Shown: piece after piece, positions 1-10,030 of the stretch | How the letters are laid out: each line of letters begins with the position of its first letter | Numbering within the stretch: position 1 is the first letter of the stretch | Assembly (NCBI GenBank): GCA_025506515.1 | Contig: CM046453.1 | Coordinates: forward strand, 43,008,099 to 43,072,098 | Source of the DNA: Flaveria trinervia | Lineage: Eukaryota > Streptophyta > Magnoliopsida > Asterales > Asteraceae | Direction: 5' to 3' | Length of the DNA stretch: 64,000 nt | Notes under the pieces: model-generated | Database searches by the model: none | What the model was told of the DNA's origin: nothing | Seen by the model: only the letters and a program-made list of their open reading frames with translations | Program-made: the position numbers and the translations under genes

Positions 1-527
1 ATTTGTGGATACAAATATTGGACTGACCCGCATCTTAATATTACTACATGGAATCTTCTTGATCGATCATAAGTAATTTTGAGTAAGGTGAATATCATTT
101 CATATCCTCTGACCTGAGATACATATTGGGTCTTGATATTCACCAAATGTTATACTTTGACTTAGTTCTTTACTATTCTGAAACATGGCGGTACATAAGG
201 CTAAATTCGGGTATAATACGAGGTGATTGTGAGAGACGTATATAGTCAATATGGGATTTGTCCCTCTTATTCGTTGAGAGTAGGATGTCTAAGGCCTGAT
301 ATAGTTAAATCAATGGAGAATGATCACTCTGGGTCTCTAGGATTTAACATGACATCTGTGACAAAAGGATAGATGATTGATTCACCTAAAACAATTCGAG
401 AAAGGTACTTGAAGGGGATGATGTTATTAAATGGCACTTAGTCATACGTATTAAGGGTAGTAAACCATTGTTAGGCGGTATTTACTGCTTGCATCAATCT
501 TCTATGAATCTTGTGCAAGTGGGAGAT
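1..527 (+). repeat. Copia 3' trailer, first copy, with polypurine tract
   Basis: Noncoding region that matches the segment from 2527 to 3055 almost base for base. In the second copy it lies between the end of RNase H and the 3' LTR, so it is the untranslated 3' trailer. It ends in the purine-rich AGTGGGAGAT (518-527), the typical plus-strand primer of copia elements, immediately before the LTR start. Confidence 0.75.
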
Positions 528-857
528 TGTTAGATCTTGTATGTCCAAGACATACACAAGTCGGGCCATACCCAATAACAAGCTAAACAAACACTTTATT
601 TGTTGATTTGATCAAACAAATAAATATTGACACCAATTTAGAAAATGGACTTTCTAAATTATTGCTTTTGAAATAAAACACATTATATGGATAATTGTTC
701 ATGAGAAATTATTTGTATTATTATTTAAGTAGGTTAAATAATAACGAATAATAGTGTGTTAAAGTTATAAAATTAAAAGGGGTTTAATTTTATAAACTTA
801 TGGGTTAAAGAGTGTAAAAATTTTATAAAATTAAAATGGGTGAGAACCTATTTTGAA
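528..857 (+). repeat. Copia LTR, 5' part only (truncated)
   Basis: Starts TGTTAGATC directly after the polypurine tract and matches the first 330 bp of the complete LTR at 3056-3943. The match stops at TTTTGAA (851-857), where the sequence switches into reverse transcriptase codons with no primer-binding site, gag, protease or integrase between. The missing ~560 bp of LTR plus the 5' half of the element were therefore lost by deletion or recombination. Confidence 0.75.
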
Positions 858-2275
858 AGCTCTGGTAGATTCCGACAAACCAACCACTTACCATGATGCA
901 ATGTCCAATTCGGATTGTGACAAATGGCTTGAAGCCATGAACGTTGAGATGCAATCCATGTATGACAACCAAGTGTGGGACTTGGTTGAGCCACCTCTTA
1001 ACTCCAAGGTAGTTGGAAGTAAGTGGGTTTTCAAGAAGAAAACCGATATGCATGGAAACTTGGATACTTATAAAGCTAGACTTGTAGCAAAAAGTTTCAC
1101 TCAAACTCAAGGGGTTGATTATGATAGATACTTATAAAGCTACACTTATAGCAAAAGGTTTCACTCAAGCATCAAGAAGTTGGAATCACCATTTTGATGA
1201 AGAGGTAATCAATTTTGGGTTCATCAAAAACGTTGATGAAGCATGTGATATAAGAAAGCTAGTGGGAGCATTATCACTTTCCTGGTATTGTATGTCGATG
1301 ACATCCTACTATTTGGAAATGACGTTCCAACCTTGGGGGGTGTAAAAACCTGGCTTGGAAGCTATTTTTCCATTAAGGATCTAGGTGAAGCTGCCTATAT
1401 TTTGGGAATAAATATCTATAGGGTAAGATCAAGACGATTGATAGGTTTAAATCAAAGTGCATATACTGATAAGATCTTGAAAAGGTTCAAGATAGAAAAC
1501 TCTAAGAAAGGAACGGTACATATTCAAAGAGGAACGATATTGAGTACGACTCAATGTCCAAGCTTAAAGGATGAGCAAGACAAAATGAAGGGAATCCCAT
1601 ATGCATCTGCTATAGGATCCATCATGTATGTAATGATATGCACTAGGCCGGACGTGTCATGTGCTTTGAGCATGACAAGCCGATACCAGCAAAATCCTAG
1701 AAACAGTCATTAGATGGCTGTTAAGAACATACTTAAGTACATAAGGAGGACTAAAGATATGTTCATAATCTATGGACCTGGTGAGGAGGAACTCGTGGTA
1801 AAAGGTTACACGGATGCGAGTTTACAAACTGATCAGGATGATTCACGATCACAATCGGGATACATTTTTGTCTTGAATGGAGGAGCAGTCTCTTTGAAGA
1901 TCTCTAAGCAAGATGTGGTGGCATTATCAACTACAGAGTCATATTACATCACTGCTTAATTAGCAGCTCAAGAAGCTGCATGGTTGAAGAAACTCATTGT
2001 CGATCTAGGGGTGGTCCCTTCCATTCAAGACCCCTAGAAATTCTTTGTGATAACGAGGGTGTGATTGCTCAAATCAAGGAACCCGTGCACATCAAAAGAC
2101 TAGGCACATTGAGCGGATATTTAACTACATAAAGGATGAAGTTGAAAAGGGAAAGATATGTATTCGCAAAGTTCACACGGTTCAAAACATTACGGATCCA
2201 CTCACGAAGCTTCTTGAATTGGCAAAGCATAAAGGTCATACTTGTGCCATGGGACTTCAATATTCTAGTGACTTG
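853..2275 (+). pseudogene. Copia reverse transcriptase and RNase H, broken
   Basis: Encodes remains of the copia reverse transcriptase and RNase H that copy element RNA into DNA. Visible pieces are the early RT motif VGSKWVFKKK, a KARLVAKSFTQ stretch, the catalytic LYVDDILLFGND region just after 1285, then DLGEAAYILGINIYR, an IGSIMYVMICTRPDVS segment near 1610-1670, and RNase H with YTDASLQTDQDDSRSQSG around 1808-1860. Roughly 100 RT codons between KSFTQ and ASRSWN are missing, with a 42-bp direct repeat (1063-1104, 1127-1168) at the lesion. Stops occur near 1134, 1711, 1957 and several beyond 2030. It is dead. Confidence 0.85.
1063..1168 (+). repeat. 42-bp direct repeat at an internal RT deletion
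   Basis: The stretch GATACTTATAAAG...TTTCACTCAA occurs at 1063-1104 and again at 1127-1168, a period of 64 bp. After the second copy the reading frame jumps to a motif normally about 100 codons downstream. The repeat is thus tied to the deletion rather than to normal element structure. Confidence 0.7.
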
Positions 2276-3055
2276 ATTTGATCCTTTAATTTTGTGTTTG
2301 GATATTGGAACCTTTTATTACTTGAATAAATTATTTGGTTATAATGTTTCAACCAATGTTCCTATTTTGCATGTTTAAAATCCCAGAGTAAATTATTTAC
2401 TCAAAACATCCATAGTTGTTCATACTTGTGGGAACAAGTATGAGGGTAAGACTATTATGAACTTGGATTGGTAGATATTCATATGGATGAATATAGAGCA
2501 AAAGGTTGCTACCAAGGTTCATAGATATTTGTGGGATACAAATATTGGACTGACCCGCATCTTAATATTACTACATGGAATCTTCTTGATCGATCATAAG
2601 TAATTTTGAGTAAAGGTGAATATCATTTCATATCCTCTGACCTGAGATACATATTGGGTCTTGATATTCACCAAATGTTATACTTTGACTTAGTTCTTTA
2701 CTATTCTGAAACATGGCGGTACATAAGGCTAAATTCGGGTATAATACGAGGTGATTGTGAGAGACGTATATAGTCAATATGGGATTTGTCCCTCTTATTC
2801 GTTGAGAGTAGGATGTCTAAGGCCTGATATAGTTAAATCAATGGAGAATGATCACTCTGGGTCTCTAGGATTTAACATGACATCTGTGACAAAAGGATAG
2901 ATGATTGATTCACCTAAAACAATTCGAGAAAGGTACTTGAAGGGGATGATGTTATTAAATGGCACTTAGTCATACGTATTAAGGGTAGTAAACCATTGTT
3001 AGGCGGTATTTACTGCTTGCATCAATCTTCTATGAATCTTGTGCAAGTGGGAGAT
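2276..3055 (+). repeat. Copia 3' trailer, second copy, with polypurine tract
   Basis: Noncoding trailer between RNase H and the 3' LTR. From 2527 it repeats bases 1-527. It ends in the AGTGGGAGAT purine tract just before 3056. I see no additional ORF in this trailer, unlike in the Sirevirus-like elements elsewhere in the window. Confidence 0.7.
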
Positions 3056-3943
3056 TGTTAGATCTTGTATGTCCAAGACATACACAAGTCGGGCCATACC
3101 CAATAACAAGCTAAACAAACACTTTATTTGTTGATTTGATCAAACAAATAAATATTGACACCAATTTAGAAAATGGACTTTCTAAATTATTGCTTTTGAA
3201 ATAAAACACATTATATGGATAATTTGTTCATGAGAAATTATTTGTATTATTATTTAAGTAGGTTAAATAATAACGAATAATAGTGTGTTAAAGTTATAAA
3301 ATTAAAAGGGGTTTAATTTTATAAACTTATGGGTTAAAGAGTGTAAAAATTTTATAAAATTAAAATGGGTGGGAACCCATTTTGAACCAAAATTCAGCCG
3401 TCCCTTGGGTGGTCTTCTTGGGATTCCTTTTGTCTTGTTTTAATACAAGACTTAAACCAATTTTAAACTCCAGTCCATACACACTCTCTCTCATACACAA
3501 AGCAAAACTCTCTCTTCTTCTTTCTTGGCTAATTTTCGGATTTAGAAGAGAACCTTGGCTAAAATTTCGGATTTGCAAGAAAGCATAAGAAGAAGAGGTT
3601 TAGCGTTCCACTTCCTAACTAGTTGGGTGTTTGGGAGGAAGCTTGTTGGTATACTAGCTTGAGGTCTTCTTCTCTGGAGGCTTCCATTCAAGAACATCAT
3701 CAGCTTCTCCATCAATTTCCATCTCACATCTTCTTGTTCTTAGAAAGGTTGTATTCTAAGAACACCCTATGGTTGTTTATGTTTGATAGCATTTCTTTTT
3801 ACATATATTGATCCTTTGTTCTTGGGTTTGTTATATTGGTTAATAAATGGCTTATTCGTAGCACTAAAACAAGTTTTATATCACATTATATCCGCTGTGT
3901 TTTTGGTTTAAGTGGTTAAACTATCTTTGATAAATTTGTAACA
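3056..3943 (+). repeat. Copia 3' LTR, complete (888 bp)
   Basis: Bounded by TGTTA at 3056 and TAACA at 3939-3943, a matching short terminal inverted repeat of the TG...CA type, and preceded by a polypurine tract. A diverged relative of the same LTR lies at about 29240-30185. The sequence immediately after 3943 is open reading frame of a Sirevirus-like ORF, so this copia element probably inserted into that older element. The target duplication cannot be checked because the left flank is outside the window. Confidence 0.75.
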
Positions 3944-3945
3944 AC

Positions 3946-5844
3946 CCAACACCTACCTCGCAACTATCAAAACAACAACAAATTATCCTCACCTACCAAA
4001 GAAGATACAAACGAACCCTTGCACAAGCTACTAAGTCTGTGTTGGCCCCCATATTACTACCCACATAGGAGAAAGTGGACACTAGAGCTCCGACTTCTCC
4101 TAAGGAGCAAACGACTCCCATCTCTTCAAGAATTAATGTTGAGGTTCCTCATGCTCAACTTGATGAGCTCACTAGCTCAACAGCCTTAAGCCTTCACTCT
4201 GAGTCTCAACACTAAAGTGAACAACCGTCAAGGGAAAGCTACCATTCCCAGCCTTTAGATTTAAACCAAACAATTCCTATCCCTGACTTTTATGATGATG
4301 AGGGCTTGGGATTCAGTGAGTACCATGAGTCTCTCTACTCTTCCCCTACTCAAAGAGAGATAAGTGCTCATGCTTCTCCATTGTTTAGCCCACATCATCT
4401 ATCTACCATTAAGGTGGAACTCCCTGGCCCTGTTCAGGAGGTCCATATGGAAGAGGCTCACACTTTTGCAAGTGATTATATTATTAAGACCTCAGCCATG
4501 GCAACTCAGCCCACTAACAATACATCTAAAGTTGTTACTAAGCAGAGGAAAACTAGTAGCCAAGAACCTGATGCTGGTGGTGAGACTAAGGACTTTGGTC
4601 CAATCATCTCATCCCCCAGTGAATCTTTTGATGAAGAAGAGGGGAATCTAAGACTAAATGTGCAAAAACTATTAAAAACATGCGCCTATTTAGTCTCTAA
4701 GGTTTATCACCTGGAATCTAAGGTGACTACCTTACAAAATAGGGTCAATGGTCAGAAACTTAAGATATCCTATCTTAAGGAGAAACTAGCTGGGAGACCT
4801 TTAAGACGAGCTCATCCAGGATGGCAAGAACATGTGGACGCGATTGACCTAACTACTAGCTCACCTATGCAAGAGGGTGATGCTACCAAAAAGGGGGAGA
4901 AAGTTATTTAAACCTGGGAGTTCTTCACAAAGTATGGGCACACCATCCTCACTTGCAGTTGTTTATACTCAACAACTTCCTCAAGTTCACATTGATGTGG
5001 ACTCTATAGACTCTTTCATTCAGAGTCTATTTGAGAAAGGGATGCCAAGGTTGTGTCAACTCCACCTCAAGGAACGTCCAGCTACATCATAGGGTAGAGG
5101 TATGATGCTAATAGAAGAGCCTTTATTCTTCAAAGAGTTTAAGGGCAACAAGAGGTCTTTGAATTTTCTGACCGTGAAATACAATGAAGGACTTGACCTT
5201 ATCAACATGCCACTTGTCAACCCAAACCAATATAGACAAGCTAACAAGTTAGCTCAAAGGATTCAATATAGGAATACTAAGGAGTTCAGCCTCCGAAGGA
5301 GACAAAGGCAAATAGGCAATGTCATTGGTCAACTGGATGTTGAGGTAGACCCTGAGATTAGCTTCAAAGGGAAAACCTTAACTGAAGGCCCGGTGATAGA
5401 ACCTGAGAGCCCTGTCACACTTACAACTACTTCAGAAATCCATTCCCTTGATGAGACACCTGCTGGTGAAGGTGTATATCAACTTCTCTCTAGCCAAAGC
5501 ATGGATCTTACTCCAAGAAATGAAGGCCAAAGCTCTCTCAAACCTAAGTCACAATGGTCTGTTGGTGACAAAGAGAAAAGGATTCTAACTCCTGAGGAGA
5601 TTGAGGAGAGTGAGAGAGAGAAAGAGAGAGAGAGAGAGAGGAAAAACAAGCTAAGGGGAGAAAGTTCCTATGCAGGGTGTGCTAGCTTCATGGAAGCTGC
5701 AATTAGGGTTGCTCCCAGACCAAACGCTCAAGATGATGAGTTAAGGACAATCAGGATTGCTTACTTATAGAACAGGAACTAGGATATCGATAATATCATC
5801 TCCCTCGCCTTAGAAGAATTGAATGAACTAGCTGACATAGAAAT
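3946..5844 (+). pseudogene. Env-like third ORF of a Sirevirus-like element, part 1
   Basis: Long, mostly open stretch of low-complexity protein. The best pieces run 4306-4911 (201 aa) and 5102-5770 (222 aa), with further open sequence upstream from about 3946. Features include a Ser/Thr/Pro-rich first part, a heptad-like segment around 4670-4790 (KVYHLESKVTTLQNRVNG), and an acidic/basic run of E-R-E-K residues at about 5590-5650 coded by a GA-rich tract. It resembles the third ORF at 49640-54341 in composition and coiled coils. Sirevirus third ORFs have been called env-like; a function in entry is not shown here. In-frame TAG stops at 5768 and 5780 break it. Confidence 0.6.
5601..5642 (+). 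repeat. GA-rich simple repeat coding Glu/Arg run
   Basis: Near-perfect (GA)n tract inside the env-like ORF, translating to alternating Glu, Arg and Lys residues. It likely expands and contracts by slippage and lies within a predicted charged helix. Confidence 0.8.
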
Positions 5845-6059
5845 TGTAGATACATGTGTCCCTAGTTTCTAATCTTAGTGTAATATGTTTGTAGTGTCTT
5901 ACACATATGTAATGGTTGGGTACTTAATGAAATGCAAATGTTTGGTTATGTTTATCATGTTTAATATTTTATTAATGAGTTGTTTAACGCATATTGAATT
6001 AACTATATAGGTTTGTGGTTGTTTGAACTAGTATAATTAATGTAAAAATATTGAATACA

Positions 6060-6360
6060 TTCAAACTTAGTAAAATGAAGTTCTCATGCGTCCGAATGGA
6101 CCATGCACCCCAACAGTGGTCATGCGTCCGAATGGCCATGCGACTAAGTTTCCATGCGCCTAAATGGTTCATACGCCTGAACAACTTCATGCGAATGACT
6201 CAGTCGCATGACTGAACCAGGAGACTGGATCAGTCGTATGACTGTAACATGAGATTGGCTCAGTCGTACGACTGAACACTCAGTCGTGCGAATGGATCAA
6301 TCGCATGGCTTAATCGCACGACTGAACCACGCTAATGGTTCAGTCACCCGAATGAGTAAC
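6060..6360 (+). repeat. Minisatellite and palindrome array in solo LTR
   Basis: Irregular units of CATGCGYCYGAATGG type (6087-6190) pass into repeated 16-bp near-palindromes of the form TCAGTCGNNYGACTGA (about 6200-6345). The copy at 6260-6275, TCAGTCGTACGACTGA, is a perfect palindrome. The array sits upstream of the TATA-like site, in the probable U3 region, so a regulatory role is possible but unproven. Confidence 0.75.
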
Positions 6361-6365
6361 CCTAA

Positions 6366-6377
6366 CCTATAAATACC
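6366..6377 (+). promoter_or_regulatory. TATA-like element in solo LTR
   Basis: CCTATAAATACC is a good match to a plant TATA box. It lies about 265 bp before the LTR 3' end and after the palindrome array, the usual place for an LTR promoter. Activity is inferred only from sequence. Confidence 0.5.
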
Positions 6378-6642
6378 ACCTAATTCGTGGAAAAATGTAA
6401 GCATTAAACACACTTCGACTCCAGACGTACCCTAGCCATCCAGAGACCTCTAAGATCATACTCCAAGTTCATATATCGCAGTAGATCGATTACTAATCGA
6501 TTCTTAGCGTTAGATTCAATAAATAATTGTTTCTACGTGCGTTCTCACTGATTGGATCGCCAATCAAATAGGATTCCGCACTATTTGATTCGGTATACAC
6601 GTTAATTAGTTAGTATTTCGTTCAATACACGATCCTCTAACA

Positions 6643-7565
6643 GAAATGTCAAGAGCGAAGAAGGAAGTAGAGGATGCAAGATTGCTTCTTTTGATAAAAG
6701 AGGAAAGAAGATTGAAAATACTCTACAAACATGTTCCTACTCTCTATCTAGTTTAGGAAAGTCCTATGCAGGAGACTGTGGCTCCCCAAAAACCTCAGGT
6801 AGATAAAGAAACTGATAGGATCAATATGATCAACTACCTGAGTGCCATAAGTCTCTACCAGGCAGATGCATTTCTTTCTTTATCCTATGTCTTTATCTAC
6901 AATGGATAAGCATATAAGAGTGATCAAGTAGAAGATCAATAGAGGAGAGTTTGTTGATTTACCCTCCCCACCAAGTCAAGCTTCTCCTGAAGTTAAGGTT
7001 AAGGTTGAACAATTTGAGACAACATAACCTGGACCTCAAGCTGAATCTCAACAAGCTTCAGCTTTTGATCCACAATAGTAGGGTGAACCTTCCTTTCCTT
7101 CTAAAGTTGTGAGAGACAAAGATGATTAACAAGGTGCTATAGGCTAGTCTTCTTAGTTAAAAGGCTTAAAGAGAAAGAAAAGGATGGCTTCTAGACCAAT
7201 GTCTAAGAAAGAGAAGAAGTCAGAGTCATCCACTTCCAGGCCTTAGGATGAATCAGATCATCCTGAGAAGGAGCATGATGAGGCTGCTCCAACAAGTCCT
7301 ATTCAAGTAGTTCCTCTTGCATCAGGAAGACCCATCTTATCCTGGACTTACACTACTAATCTAGAAAGATGACATGTGATCAGAGATCAAGGTATTGAAG
7401 ATGTCTACGCATGGCAAGACATGTTCAATCTATGTCTGCATGATCTCTTTGAGATGAGAAGACACTTTGAGAGTCTGAGTAATCCTAACCATCTAATAAA
7501 GAAAGGATTGGTCATCATCATGATGAGGACTGTTAATATCTGAAGTCTTTAAATGTTTTGGTAGC
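6643..7565 (+). pseudogene. Env-like third ORF of a Sirevirus-like element, part 2
   Basis: Continues the frame of part 1 directly after the nested solo LTR, with a Lys/Glu-rich coiled-coil start (SRAKKEVEDARLLLLIKEE). Later parts include a charged Lys/Ser segment near 7165-7260 (KKEKKSESS) and a segment near 7380-7530 with QDMFNLCLHDLFEMRRHFES. Many stops (for example near 6754, 6910, 7080) and frame changes show it is decayed. It ends just before the polypurine tract at 7571, as expected for an ORF between pol and the 3' LTR. Confidence 0.55.
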
Positions 7566-7570
7566 GTTAG

Positions 7571-7583
7571 GCTAGGGGGAGTT
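7571..7583 (+). promoter_or_regulatory. Polypurine tract of Sirevirus-like element
   Basis: GCTAGGGGGAGTT precedes the presumed LTR start at 7584. The equivalent site of the minus-strand element near 49604-49616 reads CCTAGGGAGAGTT on its own strand, so the two match closely. Confidence 0.65.
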
Positions 7584-8372
7584 TGTAAGGTTTTGTATAA
7601 GGCTGATGCATCCAAAACATCTAACTACATCCATAAGTCTATCCTGCATGCATGCACACAAGTGCTGAGTAGAATGCTTCGGAAGTTTTACACTCTGCCT
7701 TAGAAAATATTCTAAGTGTGAAATCTTTCGAAGCCAAGACCAACACCTTCTGAAGCTTAAAGTAAAGTCTTCCGAAGCTTCAAGGAAAAAGTCTTCCAAA
7801 GCCAAGAAGTGAAAATAGATTATCTTCTGAATAAGTTTGAAGACATGCTTTTATCTCATGTACTTTACCATAAAGTTGGACCATCTTACTGCTATAACTT
7901 TGATTGACTCATCACATTTCACAAGTTGGTGAAAAGGTCCATGCTTTTGGTTACTGTACATTTTGGTCTTGAGTCCTTTACTTTCCACTTTATGTACTTT
8001 TATCCTTTTGATAATATATTAGGATGTGAGCTATGGTATGTCATAGTCACTAGTCAAAAGGCAATGTGCCTTTTGACTCTACATTGATTTTGTTGTTGTC
8101 TAGATCATGTATCCAACTAGCCTTCAAAGTATGGTCGACTGTAGGATTTATTATAAGTATCTCAGGTCTTTGTAACATATAATATGTGTTTGTACACTTG
8201 CAAAAGAACATTAGAGAAATATACAACATCTTTGAAAACCAAAATACTTTTCTTTCTGTTCTTGTTTTGTCTCGTACTTGCTAGTGTTTTAACAATCTAT
8301 CTATGTTACCGATTTCCTATTTGATCTGTTAAGTGTTCTAAACAAACTATATTCATTGTGTGTTATGGTGCA
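7584..8372 (+). repeat. 3' LTR of Sirevirus-like element (about 789 bp)
   Basis: Starts TGTAAGG after the polypurine tract. It holds several TCTTCCGAAG / CTTCTGAAG motifs (about 7690-7800), the same motif that is clustered in the LTRs at 49260-49540 and 59680-59905. The right boundary is set at a GGTGCA near 8372 because the length then matches the 803-bp related LTR. That end is inferred, and no target duplication could be tested. Confidence 0.5.
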
Positions 8373-9457
8373 ACTCCCTTAAACTGTCCTCAATGATATT
8401 TTCTAAAATAAAATATTTTAAATTTTTTGTTTTTGAGAAAAGTTATAAAAAGATGAAATATTTTAAAACAGTCTTAATTCAAGAAGATTTTTATTAAAAA
8501 TATTTTTATAATTTTTTTTAAAACAAATGTTTAAAAATGAAATTATTTAGATAAGAGAGTTAAAAACATGATATAGTTATTTTATTTCTTGAACTATTAC
8601 GTATATATAATTTTAATTATATTTTACATTAAAATAATATACTATAATTATTCGTGTTTATTTTACATTAAAGTTTAATGCGTTTATTTAATGAGTGTTT
8701 AACATATCTATCTTTTAAAAGAAAACTAAAATAAGCGTGAAACAATTACTTTATCATTTCCTTATATATTAATAACAATATTGAATACTAATAATATTAC
8801 TCATACTATTTTCAAATTAAAAAATGCATAATTCAATGAATTAAAAACCTATTTTTTTTTTATTGAAAACTCACTTTTGAAAAACAAAATTTATAAAATA
8901 CATAATACAATGAAATTGAAAAAATATCATATTTCTTAAAACAATATCTTTAAAATCATTATTTTTTTTATAAAACAAAAGTTAAAGAAAAATATAGTAT
9001 TCTTTATTTACTTAGCTATTTAAATGTAATTATAAACATATTTTATATTCAAGCATGATTTTATAATAAAACAAAAGTTAAGGAAAAATATATTATTTTT
9101 TATTTACTTAGCTATTTAAATGTAATTATAAATAATTTTATATTCAAGCATGATTTTATAATAAAACAAAAGTTAAGGAAAAATATGGTATTCTTTATTT
9201 ACTTAGCTATTTAAATGTAATTATAAACATATTTTCTATTCAACCATGATTTTAATGCATAACATTTTGTTACTAATTATTTAATATTTTATTTGTTTAA
9301 TTCGTGTATTACACGGAAAATAACCTATTATAATATAAAAGAAGGTTTTTGAAGTCAGAGGGCTAATGGGCAGAAGGGGAGTTGTACCATGTGATAAAGG
9401 TCAACAAATCCATCATTAACAATACAAGTAGCAATGCTACAATATGGATTATACATA
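8373..9457. other. AT-rich intergenic DNA
   Basis: Very AT-rich, no ORF of note. It includes three tandem units at 8969-9255. A short hairpin-like TTCGTGTATTACACGGA lies near 9300. I see no gene or recognisable element in the remainder. Confidence 0.7.
8969..9255 (+). repeat. Three tandem units of about 95 bp, AT-rich
   Basis: A unit beginning TATAAAACAAAAGTTAA and containing TTTACTTAGCTATTTAAATG is repeated three times (about 8969-9063, 9064-9158, 9159-9255) with few differences. The copies look recent because they are nearly identical. Function unknown. Confidence 0.85.
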
Positions 9458-10030
9458 GGGGTTGTTTGATATAACTAACTCAATAATATCTGATTATGTT
9501 AGATGCTGACCCAGTTAAAAGTTCGGACTAAGTTTGCATCTAACTGAAACTCGGTTGTTTGATAGTTTCCAACTAACAAAAACTGAATGATAAAATCCCA
9601 AAATCGCTTTTTTAAATCCCAATTCTATGCTTAAACTTTCTTCATATCCCCAAACTCACCACCACCACAACGACCCCCAATAGTAGCTGCTGCCGCCACC
9701 GTACGCCACCCACCAACACCATCGTACGCCACCCGCCACCCACCAACACCATCGTACGCCACCCACCACCACCATCTAACAACCAGGTCAGGGAGGGTTC
9801 GACCTTGAGGGAGGGCACCGGACGAAGGAGCGCGTCGAAAGGAGAATGTCGGAGTGATGGGGGCTGCCGATGGGTGGAAGACCTCGCCGAGGGGGTCGCG
9901 CGGTGGGGGTTTGACTTAGGGGGTCGCACGGTGGGGATTGGCGAAGGGAGGGGCAACGCCCTTTTTCTTGGTCTGGTTTAAATTAGGGTCTGAGTTAGAA
10001 CCCACGACTCAGTCAAAATCAAACAGCCAA
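9458..10030. mobile_element. Non-autonomous DNA transposon (Harbinger-like MITE), diverged copy
   Basis: Left end GGGGTTGTTTGAT and right end AATCAAACAGCC form a terminal inverted repeat like that of the MITE at 50252-50873. Both elements have GACTCAGT / CTGACCCAGT subterminal motifs and a GC-rich, glycine/proline-coding tandem core. Here the core (9640-9960) contains CACCATCGTACGCCACCC units. A Pro/Ser-rich ORF on the minus strand there is a product of base composition rather than a gene. The 3-bp target duplication is not clear at this copy. Confidence 0.6.
9690..9775. repeat. Short GC-rich tandem repeat inside MITE
   Basis: Units of CACCATCGTACGCCACCC with CACC-rich spacers repeat about three times. 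They occupy the same place in the element as the 21-bp minisatellite in the copy at 50252-50873. Confidence 0.7.

Larger units (their letters stand above)
1..3943 (+). mobile_element. Ty1/copia element debris with two tandem 3' ends
   Basis: The order is: noncoding 3' trailer, truncated LTR, broken reverse transcriptase/RNase H, trailer again, complete 3' LTR. Bases 1-857 and 2527-3386 are near-identical direct repeats of about 860 bp that include the polypurine tract and LTR start. The LTR family begins TGTTAGATC after a purine-rich tract and ends TAACA. The order suggests two copies recombined or that an internal deletion fused an LTR directly to pol. The left edge runs off the window, so the full element and its target duplication cannot be seen. 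Confidence 0.8.
5845..6642 (+). mobile_element. Solo LTR (798 bp) with 5-bp target duplication GAAAT
   Basis: Begins TGTAGATAC and ends CTCTAACA, and is flanked by GAAAT at 5840-5844 and GAAAT at 6643-6647. Taking out the insert plus one GAAAT leaves the surrounding env-like reading frame continuous, which confirms the boundaries independently. No internal coding sequence, primer-binding site or polypurine tract lies within. A TATA-like CCTATAAATACC sits at 6366-6377, so the promoter is probably here and the orientation plus. The left half carries CATGCG-type minisatellite units and an array of CAGTCG...CGACTG palindromes. The family is not recognised. Confidence 0.85.
3944..8372 (+). mobile_element. 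Sirevirus-like copia remnant: env-like ORF plus 3' LTR
   Basis: Plus-strand 3' fragment of a copia element of the type that carries an extra ORF between pol and the 3' LTR. It contains a long degenerate coiled-coil ORF (3946-7565, split by a nested solo LTR), a polypurine tract GCTAGGGGGAG (7571-7581) and an LTR from 7584. A related, more complete element lies at 48801-59914 on the minus strand, where the equivalent ORF follows RNase H. Gag and pol of this copy are not present. Confidence 0.65.

Noticed and set aside
9298..9320. Helitron 3' end (hairpin TTCGTGTATTACACGGA)
   Set aside because: The short stem is not followed by a CTRR terminus at the expected distance, and no Rep/helicase or TC 5' end is visible.
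9642..9956. Proline/serine-rich 104-aa ORF on the minus strand
   Set aside because: A GC-rich tandem core within a MITE; no domain and no start or splice context.
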